This document shows, piece after piece, positions 1 to 8,305 of a stretch of DNA of 41,045 bases. Made by a program: the position numbers and the translations under genes. The DNA comes from Lachnospiraceae bacterium (GTDB taxonomy: Bacteria; Bacillota; Clostridia; Lachnospirales; Lachnospiraceae), in contig JAFRRD010000031.1 in the NCBI GenBank assembly GCA_017428265.1, positions 1 through 41,045 on the forward strand, in the 5' to 3' direction. Each line of letters begins with the position of its first letter. Positions within the stretch are counted from its first letter, which is position 1. The notes beneath the pieces are model-generated. The model was not told where the DNA came from and ran no database searches. It saw only the letters and a program-made list of their open reading frames with translations.

Positions 1-144
1 CCGCTGTCGATGGGCATCCCGTCGCTCACCTTCGGCCTGTACGTGGGCGACGGCGAGCACACCAGAGAAGAGTGGCTGGAGATCCCGTCTCTCGTGAAGG
101 GACTGGAGATCGCGTTCAAGATGGTACTGCCTCACTTCGAATAA
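1..144 (+). CDS. M20-family metallopeptidase, C-terminal fragment
   Basis: Only the last 47 codons are in the window; the gene starts to the left. The reading frame is open from base 1 and ends with TAA at 142-144. The tail reads as a PepT/M20 dipeptidase C-terminus: a 'GIPSLTFGLYVGDGEHTREEW' type stretch, where the His and Glu of 'GEHT.EEW' belong to the metal site of the family, followed by a helix ending in HFE. M20 enzymes hydrolyse di- or tripeptides in the cytoplasm using two zinc ions. Only 13 bases separate it from the next gene, so the two are probably cotranscribed. The family call is fairly secure; the exact substrate cannot be told from this fragment. Confidence 0.7.
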   Translation, partial: PLSMGIPSLTFGLYVGDGEHTREEWLEIPSLVKGLEIAFKMVLPHFE

Positions 145-157
145 CAGGAAACAAAGC

Positions 158-1384
158 ATGAAAACAGAACGCAGCTACCCGAAGTTCACGGTCACGAAGA
201 AGGCGGAGGCAGCGCTTGCGGGCGGGCATCCCTGGGTCTATGACGCGGAACTGCTCGGCACGGAAGGCGAGCCGGAAAACGGCGGCCTCGTGGACGTGGT
301 GAGCCTGAAAGGGAAATACCTAGGCACCGGGTTTCTCAGCGAGAGCTCGAAGATCCGGATCCGCATCATTTCGCGGAATGCCAACGATACGTTTGACGAA
401 GCCTTCTGGAGAAGGCGGCTTTCCTATGCCTGGAACTACCGGAAGACCGTGATGCGGGACGACATATCCGCCTGCCGGATCATCTTCGGCGAAGCGGATC
501 AGTTCCCGGGACTTACCGTGGACCGCTACGGGGAGATCCTGGTGACGCAGACTCTGAGCCTCGGGATGGAGAAACGGAAGGACCTGATCTTCCCGCTGCT
601 GGTGCAGGTCCTCAGGGAGGACGGACAGAAGATAAGCGGCATCTTCGAGCGGAACGACGTCGCGATCAGGGGGCTGGAAGGCCTCCCGGAAAACAAGGGC
701 TGGTACGTCCTGCCCGGGGAGAGCGTGCCGGATAGCGCGGTCACCGAGATCGTCGAGAACGGCGTCCGCTACAAGGTAGACGTCGAGAACGGCCAGAAGA
801 CGGGCTTCTTCCTTGACCAGAAATACAACCGCCTGGAGGTGGCGAGACTGGCAAGAGGGCACCGGGTGCTGGACTGCTTTACCCATACCGGGAGCTTCGC
901 GATGAACGCGGTCATGGGCGGCGCGGTGAGTGCGACGGCGGTCGACGTCTCTGCTTCCGCAATCGAAATGGCGAAGGAAAACGCGCGGCTGAACGGCCTT
1001 GAAGACCGCATGGATTTCATCGTTGCAGACGTGTTCGACCTGCTGCCGAAACTGGAGGAAGAGGGGAGCCCCTACGACTTCATCATCCTCGATCCGCCGG
1101 CTTTCACAAAGAGCCGGAAGACGGTAAATAATGCCCTGCGCGGCTACAAGGAGATCAACAAGCGGGCCATGCACCTGCTCCCGCGGGGCGGGTATCTTGC
1201 GACCTGCAGCTGCAGCCACTTCGCAGACGAAGAGCATTTCAAGGCGATGCTTGCGGAAGCAGCAGCCGAGGCAGGCGTCTCGCTCCGGCAGATCGAAGGG
1301 CGGAAACAGTCGCCCGACCACCCCATCCTCTGGGGCGTCCCGGAGACGGATTATCTGAAATTTTTCCTGTTTCAGGTCGTATAA
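158..1384 (+). CDS. Class I SAM-dependent rRNA methyltransferase, RlmI family
   Basis: The 408-residue product matches the RlmI/YccW family, which methylates the C5 of a cytosine in 23S rRNA. The N-terminal 80 residues look like a PUA RNA-binding domain ('GGHPWVYDAEL'), a middle part follows, and the last 200 residues are a Rossmann methyltransferase. Visible motifs are the SAM-binding 'VLDCFTHTG' (residues 237-245), the 'DPPAF' motif at 312-316, and 'TCSCSHF' with Cys350 and Cys352, near the expected place of the catalytic cysteine. The start ATG has an AGGAA-like site upstream. Length is normal (about 400). The family is clear; the modified base is inferred from the family and orthology to E. 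coli RlmI is not proven, so no gene symbol is given. Confidence 0.88.
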   Translation: MKTERSYPKFTVTKKAEAALAGGHPWVYDAELLGTEGEPENGGLVDVVSLKGKYLGTGFLSESSKIRIRIISRNANDTFDEAFWRRRLSYAWNYRKTVMRDDISACRIIFGEADQFPGLTVDRYGEILVTQTLSLGMEKRKDLIFPLLVQVLREDGQKISGIFERNDVAIRGLEGLPENKGWYVLPGESVPDSAVTEIVENGVRYKVDVENGQKTGFFLDQKYNRLEVARLARGHRVLDCFTHTGSFAMNAVMGGAVSATAVDVSASAIEMAKENARLNGLEDRMDFIVADVFDLLPKLEEEGSPYDFIILDPPAFTKSRKTVNNALRGYKEINKRAMHLLPRGGYLATCSCSHFADEEHFKAMLAEAAAEAGVSLRQIEGRKQSPDHPILWGVPETDYLKFFLFQVV

Positions 1385-1421
1385 ACAGCAACAATAATTT
1401 ATTTCAAAGGAGAAATTCACC

Positions 1422-2165
1422 ATGAAACCGCTTATCGGCATCAGCTGCTCGATCAAATGTCTGGAAAAGTCCGCTAATTTCACCCTGCTGCCGCAACAGT
1501 TCCATTTCCTCGGCGAAGCCTACACGAACGCCGTGGAACGCGCGGGCGGCATTCCCGTGATCCTGCCTTCCTTTGAGGATCCGGAACTCATGAAGGAAGC
1601 TGTCGGACGTCTGGACGGTGTGATCCTTTCCGGCGGTGCGGACATCGACCCGGCGCTCTTCGGCGAGCGTATCATCAGCGGCGTCGGCCCCATCGATTTC
1701 CGCCGCGATCAGGCGGAGGCCGTGCTGACGAACTTCGTGCTGGACGAGACGGACCTGCCGGTCCTCGGCATCTGCCGCGGCATGCAGCTCCTGAACGCGG
1801 TCCGCGGCGGCAAGGACATCCAGGACCTGAAGTCCGAAGGCTACGCGGAACACCGCCTCAGCATGTATCAGAGGAATATTCCTTCCCATGACGTGGACCT
1901 CGTGCCCGGCAGCCGCATCGCGGAGATCATGGGCAGCACGCGCGTCCGGACCAATTCCTTCCACCATCAGGCGGTGAGGACGGCGGCGCCCGGCTGGACC
2001 GTCACCGGCCATGCCGCAGACGATCAGGTGATCGAAGCCATGGAAGTGCCCGGCGAGCGTTTCCTCCTCTGCGTCCAGTGGCATCCCGAAGGGCTGGTCA
2101 ACAATGACGAGGAGCAGGCCCTTTTCCGTGCACTCGTGAATGCCGCGAAGGCGCACCTTGGCTGA
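1422..2165 (+). CDS. Gamma-glutamyl-gamma-aminobutyrate hydrolase family (peptidase C26)
   Basis: A 247-residue class I glutamine-amidotransferase-like hydrolase of the C26 (PuuD) family. The catalytic triad is visible: nucleophile Cys118 in 'GICRGMQLLN', and His221 and Glu223 in 'QWHPEG'. The N-terminus 'PLIGISCSI' and the 'LSGGADIDP' loop are typical of the family. Family members cleave gamma-glutamyl amide bonds, for example gamma-glutamyl-GABA in putrescine breakdown or folate polyglutamates; the actual substrate is unknown because no putrescine genes are adjacent. The start ATG has a good AAAGGAG site. It lies 37 bases after the methyltransferase and upstream of the separately promoted glycine operon, so it is probably the last gene of the left-hand transcript. 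Confidence 0.85.
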   Translation: MKPLIGISCSIKCLEKSANFTLLPQQFHFLGEAYTNAVERAGGIPVILPSFEDPELMKEAVGRLDGVILSGGADIDPALFGERIISGVGPIDFRRDQAEAVLTNFVLDETDLPVLGICRGMQLLNAVRGGKDIQDLKSEGYAEHRLSMYQRNIPSHDVDLVPGSRIAEIMGSTRVRTNSFHHQAVRTAAPGWTVTGHAADDQVIEAMEVPGERFLLCVQWHPEGLVNNDEEQALFRALVNAAKAHLG

Positions 2166-2200
2166 GACGGAGGAAATCCGCTTCCGCCCGCTTTTTGCCG

Positions 2201-2230
2201 TTGACAAAGCGCTGCGGAGGGTGATAGACT
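2201..2230 (+). promoter_or_regulatory. Sigma-70-type promoter of the glycine cleavage operon
   Basis: A perfect -35 box TTGACA (2201-2206) is followed after 18 bases by TAGACT (2225-2230), a 4/6 match to the -10 box. It lies 34 bases before the first riboswitch aptamer, as expected for a riboswitch leader. The start of transcription would be near 2237. Confidence 0.7.
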
Positions 2231-2263
2231 GATTTCAGCAAAATTCGAAAAAGTCGGTTGAAC

Positions 2264-2414
2264 GGTTCGGGAGAGAGCGCTTTTTTCGTGCGCCGCCGAA
2301 GGGGATAAAAACTCTCAGGCAAAAGGATCGGATCGGGACGAAACTCCGAAAAGTGTGATCTATACACGCCGAAGGTGCAACCCGCAAGGGGAATCTCTCA
2401 GGCTTGAAACGGAG
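2264..2414 (+). ncRNA. Tandem glycine riboswitch (two aptamers)
   Basis: Two consecutive glycine aptamers. Aptamer 1 spans 2264-2334: its closing stem pairs GGTTCGG (2264-2270) with TCGGATC (2328-2334), and the conserved core includes GAGAG, 'GCCGAAGG' and 'ACTCTCAGGCAAAAGGA'. Aptamer 2 spans 2344-2414: its closing stem pairs CTCCG (2344-2348) with CGGAG (2410-2414), with core 'GCCGAAGG' and 'TCTCTCAGGC'. The short linker and double architecture are typical of gcvT-type glycine riboswitches. The 3' strand of the aptamer-2 closing stem abuts the following terminator, so glycine binding should disfavour termination and turn the operon on, as in the known Bacillus switch. The ON direction is inferred. 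Confidence 0.93.
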
Positions 2415-2448
2415 GCATGAAGACCTTTGGTCTTCGTGCCTTCTTTTT
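2414..2448 (+). terminator. Rho-independent terminator, riboswitch expression platform
   Basis: GGCATGAAGACC (2414-2425) pairs over 12 bp with GGTCTTCGTGCC (2429-2440) around a TTT loop, followed by TTCTTTTT. Its base shares G2414 with the aptamer-2 closing stem and can extend by A2413-T2441, so the two structures compete at their base. Confidence 0.85.
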
Positions 2449-2466
2449 ACGTTTTTCGCAGATAAT

Positions 2467-2483
2467 GAACGCTCGGAGCGTTC
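2467..2483 (+). other. Short hairpin just upstream of the gcvT ribosome-binding site
   Basis: GAACGCT (2467-2473) and AGCGTTC (2477-2483) form a perfect 7-bp inverted repeat with a three-base loop. It lies between the riboswitch terminator and the GGGAGG ribosome-binding site at about 2490-2496. It has no T run, so it is not a terminator; it may stabilise the read-through mRNA end or act on translation. Confidence 0.45.
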
Positions 2484-2501
2484 GAATAAGGGAGGGTCCG
2501 A

Positions 2502-5147
2502 ATGAGTGAACTGAAACGGACACAGCTTTATGACATCCATGTGGCGGCAGGCGCCACGATGGTGGACTTCGGCGGCTGGGAGATGCCGGTGCAGTACCCG
2601 ACGGGTATCGTGGCCGAGCATCTGTACACCCGCAGCAAATGCAGCCTCTTTGACGTCTCGCATATGGGGCGCCTGCTGGTGGAGGGATCCGAACGGGTCG
2701 CTTTCCTGCAGCACGTCGTGAGCGCGAACGTCGAAGGCCTTCTGCCCGGCCGCGCGATGTACTGCATCCTGCCGGATGAAGACGGCAGCGCCGTGGACGA
2801 CGCCTACCTCTACCGCTTTGAGGAAGACCGTCTGCTGCTCGTCGTGAATGCCGCGAACATCGACAAGGATCTGACGCATTTAAACGGACTGATCGGCGGC
2901 TATGACTGCAGGATCACGAACATTTCCGCGGACTGGGCCTGCATAGCGGTCCAGGGGCCGGCCAGCAAGGACATGCTGATGACGCTTTCGGGCGGCGTGC
3001 CGGTCACGGAACCCATGAAGAATTACGTGAATACCGTGCAGTTGGAAGGCCGGGAAGCTAAGATCGCCAAGACCGGCTACACCGGCGAACCGCTCGGCTA
3101 CGAGGTCTTCGTGAAGACGGAAGACGGCGCCTGGCTGTGGAACCGCCTCTGCGAACTCGGCGCCCGCCCGGCCGGTCTCGGCGCCCGCGATACCCTGCGC
3201 CTCGAAGCGGGACTTCCGCTCTACGGCCATGAGATGGGGAAGGATCCTGAAGGCGTCCCGATGCCCGTCTATTCCGCGCCGGTCGCCCGCTTTGCCGTGA
3301 GTTTCGCGCCGCAGAAGGGCGAATACATCGGCCGCGCCGCGCTGGCAAAACAGTACGAAGCCTACCAGCGGATCATGAACCGCGACGACAGCGACAATTC
3401 AGCTCTGCCGCGCCGCATCCAGTGCATCGCGCTCCTTGACCGCGGCGTCATGCGCGCGGGCATGCCCCTCTATAAGGGCGACAGGCAGGTCGGCTGGGTC
3501 ACCAGCGGGACCATGGTGCCTTTCTATAAGGCAGAGGGCGAAGGCCTCGAATCCGTGATCACTGAAGAGGTCATGAAGCGTGCGATCGGCATGGCCTACG
3601 TCGACAGCGACATCCGTCCGGACGACGAAGTGGAAGTGGATATCCGCGGAAAGCGCATCCGTGCCGTCATTGCGGAACGCCACCTCGATACCATGGCGCC
3701 GCCTTTTGCGCGCCCGATCATTTACGGCTACACGCTCGCAGAGCACGCACCGGAAGAGGGAAGCCGCCTCGAAAAGGCCGTCCGCCTCATCGGAAAGGCT
3801 GCGGACAACCACGAGTGGCGCCAGCGCCGCTGCATCAACCTGATCCCTTCGGAGAACACGCCTAGCCGCGCCGTAAGGCTCCTTTCCTCGTCCGATCCGA
3901 GCGGCCGCTACGCCGAACACAAGACCGTGAAGTCCTTCTATGACAAGGACATTTTCTACTACCAGGGCACGAAGTTCATCGACTGGGTCGAGCAGCAGCT
4001 GGTGGAGGAGATGAAATATTACCTCGGTTCGAAGGAGGCTGAGACGCGCGTCACCAGCGGCCAGATGGCCAACACGGCAGTCTTCTCGGCCCTCATGGAT
4101 TTCAAGAACCGCCTGAACCGCAAGGTGACGCCCAAACGCCTCGGCTACGTTCTGAACAACCACATCATCAAGGGCGGGCATCTTTCGGCGCAGCCCATGG
4201 GCGCGCTGCACGACTACATCGCCGTGGATCCCGTGACCGAGCAGAACGCGATCGTCAACTTCCCGGTCTGCCCCGACAACATTTATAAGATCGACGTCGA
4301 GGAGACCAAGAAGGTCATTGCCGAGTACAAGCCCGAACTGATCATCTTCGGCAAGAGCATGGTGCTCTGCAAAGAGCCCGTGGCCGCGATCCGGAAGTTC
4401 GTGGACGAACAGGGCATCAAAACCACGATCATGTACGACATGGCGCACGTGCTCGGCCTCATCGGCCCGCACTTCCAGGAACCCTTCAGGGAAGGCGCGG
4501 AGATCGTGACCGGCTCGACGCACAAGACCTTCTTCGGCCCGCAGCGCGGCGTGATCGGCACGAACTGGGACGAAGACGATCTGAAGTACGAGCTGTGGGA
4601 GACCATCCAGAGACGCGTCTTCCCGGGCAGCGTTTCCAACCACCACCTCGGCACGCAGCTCGGCCAGCTCATGGCGGCTTACGAGATGAACACCTTCAAG
4701 GATGAGTACCAGAAGGCAGTCGTTTCGAACGCAAAGCACTTTGCGAAGGCTCTCGCGGCACGCGGCCTCACGGTCGAAGGCGACCCGGCCATGGATTACA
4801 CCGAGACCCACCAGGTGATCGTAAGCGTCGGCTACGGCAAAGGCGCAGAGGTCGCTGAGCGGCTAGAGCGGAACAACATCATCGTGAACTACCAGGCGAC
4901 GCCCGACGAGGAAGGCTTCACGGCCTCCGGCGCGCTCCGCATGGGCGTTTCCGAGATGACCCGCTTCGGCTTCGGTCCTGCGGAATTCGATAAGGTGGCC
5001 GACCTCATCGCAGACTGCGTCCTGAACGGAAAGGAAGTCGGTGAGGATGCTGCCGCGCTCCGCGGCGGTTACACCGCCATGCGCTACTGCTTCAGCGACG
5101 AAGAACTCGGCGAAGCGCTTGACCGCCTTGCCGGCATGCTGAAATAA
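2502..5147 (+). CDS. Fused aminomethyltransferase (GcvT) and serine hydroxymethyltransferase-like protein
   Basis: An 881-residue fusion. Residues 1 to about 410 are GcvT, the tetrahydrofolate-dependent T protein of the glycine cleavage system: 'DFGGWEMPVQY', 'FDVSHMG', the 'VDD' motif with the presumed catalytic Asp, and 'RDTLRLEAGLPLYGHEM'. From about 425 on it is a PLP enzyme of the serine hydroxymethyltransferase family: 'IPSENTPSRAV', 'SGQMANTAVF', and the PLP lysine K675 in 'TGSTHKTFFGPQRG'. The SHMT half is divergent: the usual YAEGYP segment reads YAEHKT (470-475). GcvT makes methylene-tetrahydrofolate from glycine; SHMT uses it with a second glycine to make serine, so the fusion could couple both. 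No stop or frameshift lies between the halves. The start is set by GGGAGG at 2490-2496. It is the first gene behind the glycine riboswitch. Confidence 0.92.
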   Translation: MSELKRTQLYDIHVAAGATMVDFGGWEMPVQYPTGIVAEHLYTRSKCSLFDVSHMGRLLVEGSERVAFLQHVVSANVEGLLPGRAMYCILPDEDGSAVDDAYLYRFEEDRLLLVVNAANIDKDLTHLNGLIGGYDCRITNISADWACIAVQGPASKDMLMTLSGGVPVTEPMKNYVNTVQLEGREAKIAKTGYTGEPLGYEVFVKTEDGAWLWNRLCELGARPAGLGARDTLRLEAGLPLYGHEMGKDPEGVPMPVYSAPVARFAVSFAPQKGEYIGRAALAKQYEAYQRIMNRDDSDNSALPRRIQCIALLDRGVMRAGMPLYKGDRQVGWVTSGTMVPFYKAEGEGLESVITEEVMKRAIGMAYVDSDIRPDDEVEVDIRGKRIRAVIAERHLDTMAPPFARPIIYGYTLAEHAPEEGSRLEKAVRLIGKAADNHEWRQRRCINLIPSENTPSRAVRLLSSSDPSGRYAEHKTVKSFYDKDIFYYQGTKFIDWVEQQLVEEMKYYLGSKEAETRVTSGQMANTAVFSALMDFKNRLNRKVTPKRLGYVLNNHIIKGGHLSAQPMGALHDYIAVDPVTEQNAIVNFPVCPDNIYKIDVEETKKVIAEYKPELIIFGKSMVLCKEPVAAIRKFVDEQGIKTTIMYDMAHVLGLIGPHFQEPFREGAEIVTGSTHKTFFGPQRGVIGTNWDEDDLKYELWETIQRRVFPGSVSNHHLGTQLGQLMAAYEMNTFKDEYQKAVVSNAKHFAKALAARGLTVEGDPAMDYTETHQVIVSVGYGKGAEVAERLERNNIIVNYQATPDEEGFTASGALRMGVSEMTRFGFGPAEFDKVADLIADCVLNGKEVGEDAAALRGGYTAMRYCFSDEELGEALDRLAGMLK

Positions 5148-5198
5148 AACATATCACGATACAACATCGAAATTCATTTGCCCACAGGAGGAACAATC

Positions 5199-5576
5199 AT
5201 GAATTATCCCGCAAGCTTACAGTATTCCCGCGACCATGAATGGCTCAGTCAGGAAGGCGACATCGCCGTTATCGGCATCACCGACTTTGCCCAGCACGAG
5301 CTCGGTGACGTCGTGTTCATCAATCTGCCCGAGGTCGGCGACGAAGTGACCGCGGGCGAAGCTTTCGGCGACGTTGAATCCGTGAAGGCCGTGTCCGATC
5401 TGCTCAGCCCGGTCACCGGTATCGTTGCGGAGATCAACGAAGAACTGATGGATTCCCCGGAACTGCTGAACGACGATCCCTATGCCAACTGGATCATCAA
5501 GGTGGAACAGGTGACGGATACCGAAGAACTGATGAGCGCCGCGGCCTACGCGGATCTGTGCGAAACGGAGGCATAA
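5199..5576 (+). CDS. gcvH: Glycine cleavage system H protein
   Basis: A 125-residue lipoyl carrier protein that shuttles the aminomethyl group between the P, T and L proteins. The lipoylation lysine is K63 in 'GDVESVKAVSDLLSP', and the family signature 'HEWL' (13-16) and 'ITDFAQHELGDVVF' are present. I chose the ATG at 5199 because AGGAGG lies 8 bases upstream; an in-frame ATG at 5178 has no ribosome-binding site and would add seven unrelated residues. Length is normal for GcvH (about 125-130). The gene is 51 bases after the fusion gene and one base before gcvPA. Lipoate attachment enzymes and the L protein (dihydrolipoamide dehydrogenase) are not in the window. Confidence 0.95.
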   Translation: MNYPASLQYSRDHEWLSQEGDIAVIGITDFAQHELGDVVFINLPEVGDEVTAGEAFGDVESVKAVSDLLSPVTGIVAEINEELMDSPELLNDDPYANWIIKVEQVTDTEELMSAAAYADLCETEA

Positions 5577-5577
5577 G

Positions 5578-6894
5578 ATGGGCAGTTACATCCCTTCTTC
5601 CGAAGCGGAAAGACGGGAGATGCTGGAAGCCCTCGGCATGGAAAGCGTCCGGGAACTCTATAAGGACGTTCCGGAAAGCGTACTGCTTGACCGGCCGCTT
5701 AACCTGCCGGAAGGCCTCAGCGAGATGGAAGTGCGGGCAAAGCTCGAGGACATGGCGAAGCTCAACAGGAACTACAGGATCATCCTGCGCGGCGCCGGCG
5801 CCTACGACCACTACATCCCCTCCATCGTCCGCTACATCCCCGCGAAAGAAGAATTCCTGACGGCCTATACGCCATATCAGGCAGAAATGAGCCAGGGCGT
5901 GCTGCAGTCCATTTTCGAGTACCAGACCATGATCTGCGAACTGACCGGGATGGACGTGTCGAACGCCTCGGTCTACGACGGCGCGAGCGCGGCGGCTGAG
6001 GCAGCTGCGATGTGCCGCGACCGGAAGCGGAGCGTCACCCTGATCTCCGAAACCGTCCATCCTGACGTCATCAACACGGTCCGTACCTACTGCTACGGTG
6101 CGAATGCCGAACTGAAGGTCGTGCCGGCGAAGGATGGGAAGACCGACCTTGCCGCCCTGAAGGAAATGCTCGCGGCCGATACCGCCGGGGTGATCTTCCA
6201 GCAGCCGAACTTTTTCGGCCTCTTTGAGGACGCGGAAGAGATCATCGCCGCGGTCCACGAAGCCGGTGCGATGGCGGTCATGAGCTGCAATCCGATCGCG
6301 CTTGCCGTCATGAAGACGCCGGGCGAACTGGGTGCGGACGTTGCGGTCGGTGAAGGCCAGCCTCTGGGACTTCCCCTTGGCTTCGGCGGCCCGTATCTCG
6401 GCTTCATGGCGACCACGCAGAAGCACATGCGGCGCCTGCCCGGCCGCATCGTCGGCGAGACTGTCGACAGCCGCGGCGGCAAAGCCTACGTCCTTTCCCT
6501 GCAGGCAAGAGAGCAGCATATCCGCCGGGAAAAGGCCAGCTCCAACATCTGCTCGAACGAGGCGCTCTGCGCCCTGACGGCCGGCCTGTACATGGCGACA
6601 ATGGGCCCTGACGGCATGGCCGAAGTTGCCCGCCAGTGCATGGCGAAGGCGCATTATCTGGCGTCAAAACTCGTCGAAGCCGGCTGCCGGCTGGAGTACT
6701 CCGGCAGATTCTTCCATGAATTCGTGACCCGGCAGGAGAACTGCCGGGAGATCCTCGGCGCGCTTTCCGATGAAGGTATTCTGGGCGGCCTGCTGCTTCC
6801 TGACGGCGAAAGCATCCTCTGGTGCGTGACCGAGAAGGCATCGAAAGAAGCGCTGGATGAAGTCGCGGACATCGTAAAGGAGGCACTCGCATGA
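5578..6894 (+). CDS. gcvPA: Glycine dehydrogenase (aminomethyl-transferring) subunit 1
   Basis: The 438-residue N-terminal half of the split P protein, as in Bacillus and Clostridia. Together with GcvPB it forms the PLP-dependent glycine decarboxylase that releases CO2 and loads the aminomethyl group on GcvH. Family features include 'YIPSSEAERREML' at the N-terminus, 'GAGAYDHYIPSIVR', 'TAYTPYQAEMSQGVLQSIFEYQT', 'YDGASAAAEAA' and 'GGPYLGFMA'. This subunit has the aminotransferase fold but no PLP lysine, as expected. The ATG is one base after the gcvH stop, and the gene ends in an ATGA overlap with gcvPB, so translation is probably coupled. Confidence 0.95.
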   Translation: MGSYIPSSEAERREMLEALGMESVRELYKDVPESVLLDRPLNLPEGLSEMEVRAKLEDMAKLNRNYRIILRGAGAYDHYIPSIVRYIPAKEEFLTAYTPYQAEMSQGVLQSIFEYQTMICELTGMDVSNASVYDGASAAAEAAAMCRDRKRSVTLISETVHPDVINTVRTYCYGANAELKVVPAKDGKTDLAALKEMLAADTAGVIFQQPNFFGLFEDAEEIIAAVHEAGAMAVMSCNPIALAVMKTPGELGADVAVGEGQPLGLPLGFGGPYLGFMATTQKHMRRLPGRIVGETVDSRGGKAYVLSLQAREQHIRREKASSNICSNEALCALTAGLYMATMGPDGMAEVARQCMAKAHYLASKLVEAGCRLEYSGRFFHEFVTRQENCREILGALSDEGILGGLLLPDGESILWCVTEKASKEALDEVADIVKEALA

Positions 6895-8297
6895 AACTGA
6901 TTTTTGAAAAAAGCATGCCCGGCCACCGCTCGGATCTTCTGCCGGCGCTTGACGTTCCGGCTTTTGACCTTCCCGTGTCCATGAAGCGCGCGGAAAAGCC
7001 GGCTCTGCCGGAACTTTCCGAGACCGAAGTTTCCCGCCACTATACCGAACTGGTGCAGCAAGTGCATGGCGTCAACTGCGGCTTCTATCCGCTCGGCTCC
7101 TGTACCATGAAATACAACCCGCGCATCGACGAGGAAACGGCGGCGCTTGAAGGATTCACGCACGTCCACCCGCTTGCGGACGCACGCGATACCGCCGGCT
7201 GCCGCAAGGTGCTGGAGACCGCGAAGGAACTGCTCTGCGAGATCACGGGCATGGACGACATGACCTTTGAACCCGCGGCCGGCGCGCACGGCGAATTCAC
7301 CGGCGTGCTGCTGATCAAGCAGTACCACAAGTCTCGCGGCGACGAGGCGAGACGGAAGATCATCGTGCCGGACTCCGCGCACGGGACCAATCCCGCGACC
7401 GCGGCCATGTGCGGCTTCGACGTCGTGAACATCGCCTCCGGTCCCGACGGCCTGGTCGATCTGGACGCCCTGAAGGCGGCGCTCGGTCCGGACGTGGCCG
7501 GCCTCATGCTGACCAATCCGAACACCGTCGGCCTCTTCGACAGCAACATCCTGGAGATCACCAGACTCGTGCACGAGGCAGGCGGCCTGTGTTACTACGA
7601 CGGCGCGAACCTGAACGCGGTCATGGGCGTGGTCAGACCCGGCGACATGGGCTTCGATTGCGTGCACCTGAACCTCCACAAGACTTTCGCGACGCCTCAC
7701 GGCGGCGGAGGACCCGGCGCCGGCGCGGTCGGCTGCAAAGCCTTCCTTGCGGACTTCCTGCCCCGCTCCGTGACCATGGACGGTCCCGGCCGCCTGCAGG
7801 TCAGAAGCTTTGCCGGCAACTTCCTCGTGGTCGTGAAAGCCCTCACCTACATCCTGACCCTCGGCCGGGAAGGCATTCCGGAGGCCGCCGAAAACGCGGT
7901 CCTGAACGCGAACTACCTGATGGAAAAGATCAAGGGCACCTTCGAGCCCGCCTTCGACCGCGTGTGCATGCACGAATTCGTACTGACGCTGGATAAGTAC
8001 AAAAAAGAGACCGGCGTCTCCGCTCTGGACGTGGCCAAGTCGCTGATCGATTACGGCATGCATCCGCCGACAATGTACTTCCCGCTGATCGTGCACGAAG
8101 CACTGATGCTGGAACCGACGGAGACGGAAAGCAAGGCCACGCTCGACGAAGCCGCAGAGATCTTCCGCAAACTGTACAAGCAGGGCTTTGAAGATCCGGA
8201 GACCATGAAGACCGCCCCGCATCACGCAGCCATCGGAAGGCCTGACGAAGTCAGGGCAGCGCGAAACCCCGTCCTGCGGTGGAAGAAGGAAGTGTAA
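6891..8297 (+). CDS. gcvPB: Glycine dehydrogenase (aminomethyl-transferring) subunit 2
   Basis: The 468-residue C-terminal half of the split P protein. It carries the PLP lysine K264 in 'HLNLHKTFATPHGGGGPG', and 'YPLGSCTMKYNPR', 'HEFVLT' and 'MHPPTMYFPL' are all family hallmarks. It forms the active site with GcvPA. The start overlaps the gcvPA stop by four bases (ATGA), with AAAGGAGG about 10 bases upstream. Length is normal (about 480). It is the last gene of the glycine operon, followed after 8 bases by a strong hairpin. Together the operon supplies T, H and both P subunits plus an SHMT-like domain; only the L protein is missing and is presumably shared with other dehydrogenases elsewhere. 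Confidence 0.95.
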   Translation: MKLIFEKSMPGHRSDLLPALDVPAFDLPVSMKRAEKPALPELSETEVSRHYTELVQQVHGVNCGFYPLGSCTMKYNPRIDEETAALEGFTHVHPLADARDTAGCRKVLETAKELLCEITGMDDMTFEPAAGAHGEFTGVLLIKQYHKSRGDEARRKIIVPDSAHGTNPATAAMCGFDVVNIASGPDGLVDLDALKAALGPDVAGLMLTNPNTVGLFDSNILEITRLVHEAGGLCYYDGANLNAVMGVVRPGDMGFDCVHLNLHKTFATPHGGGGPGAGAVGCKAFLADFLPRSVTMDGPGRLQVRSFAGNFLVVVKALTYILTLGREGIPEAAENAVLNANYLMEKIKGTFEPAFDRVCMHEFVLTLDKYKKETGVSALDVAKSLIDYGMHPPTMYFPLIVHEALMLEPTETESKATLDEAAEIFRKLYKQGFEDPETMKTAPHHAAIGRPDEVRAARNPVLRWKKEV

Positions 8298-8305
8298 AGA
8301 AAAAC

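Noticed and set aside
320-1483. 387-codon open frame on the minus strand across the RlmI-type gene
   Set aside because: It is antisense to a gene with clear motifs, has no protein-like pattern, and long antisense frames are expected at this G+C.
3399-4811. 470-codon minus-strand frame opposite the SHMT half
   Set aside because: The composition is His/Val/Arg/Asp-rich, as mirrored frames of GC-rich genes are; the plus strand shows a real enzyme.
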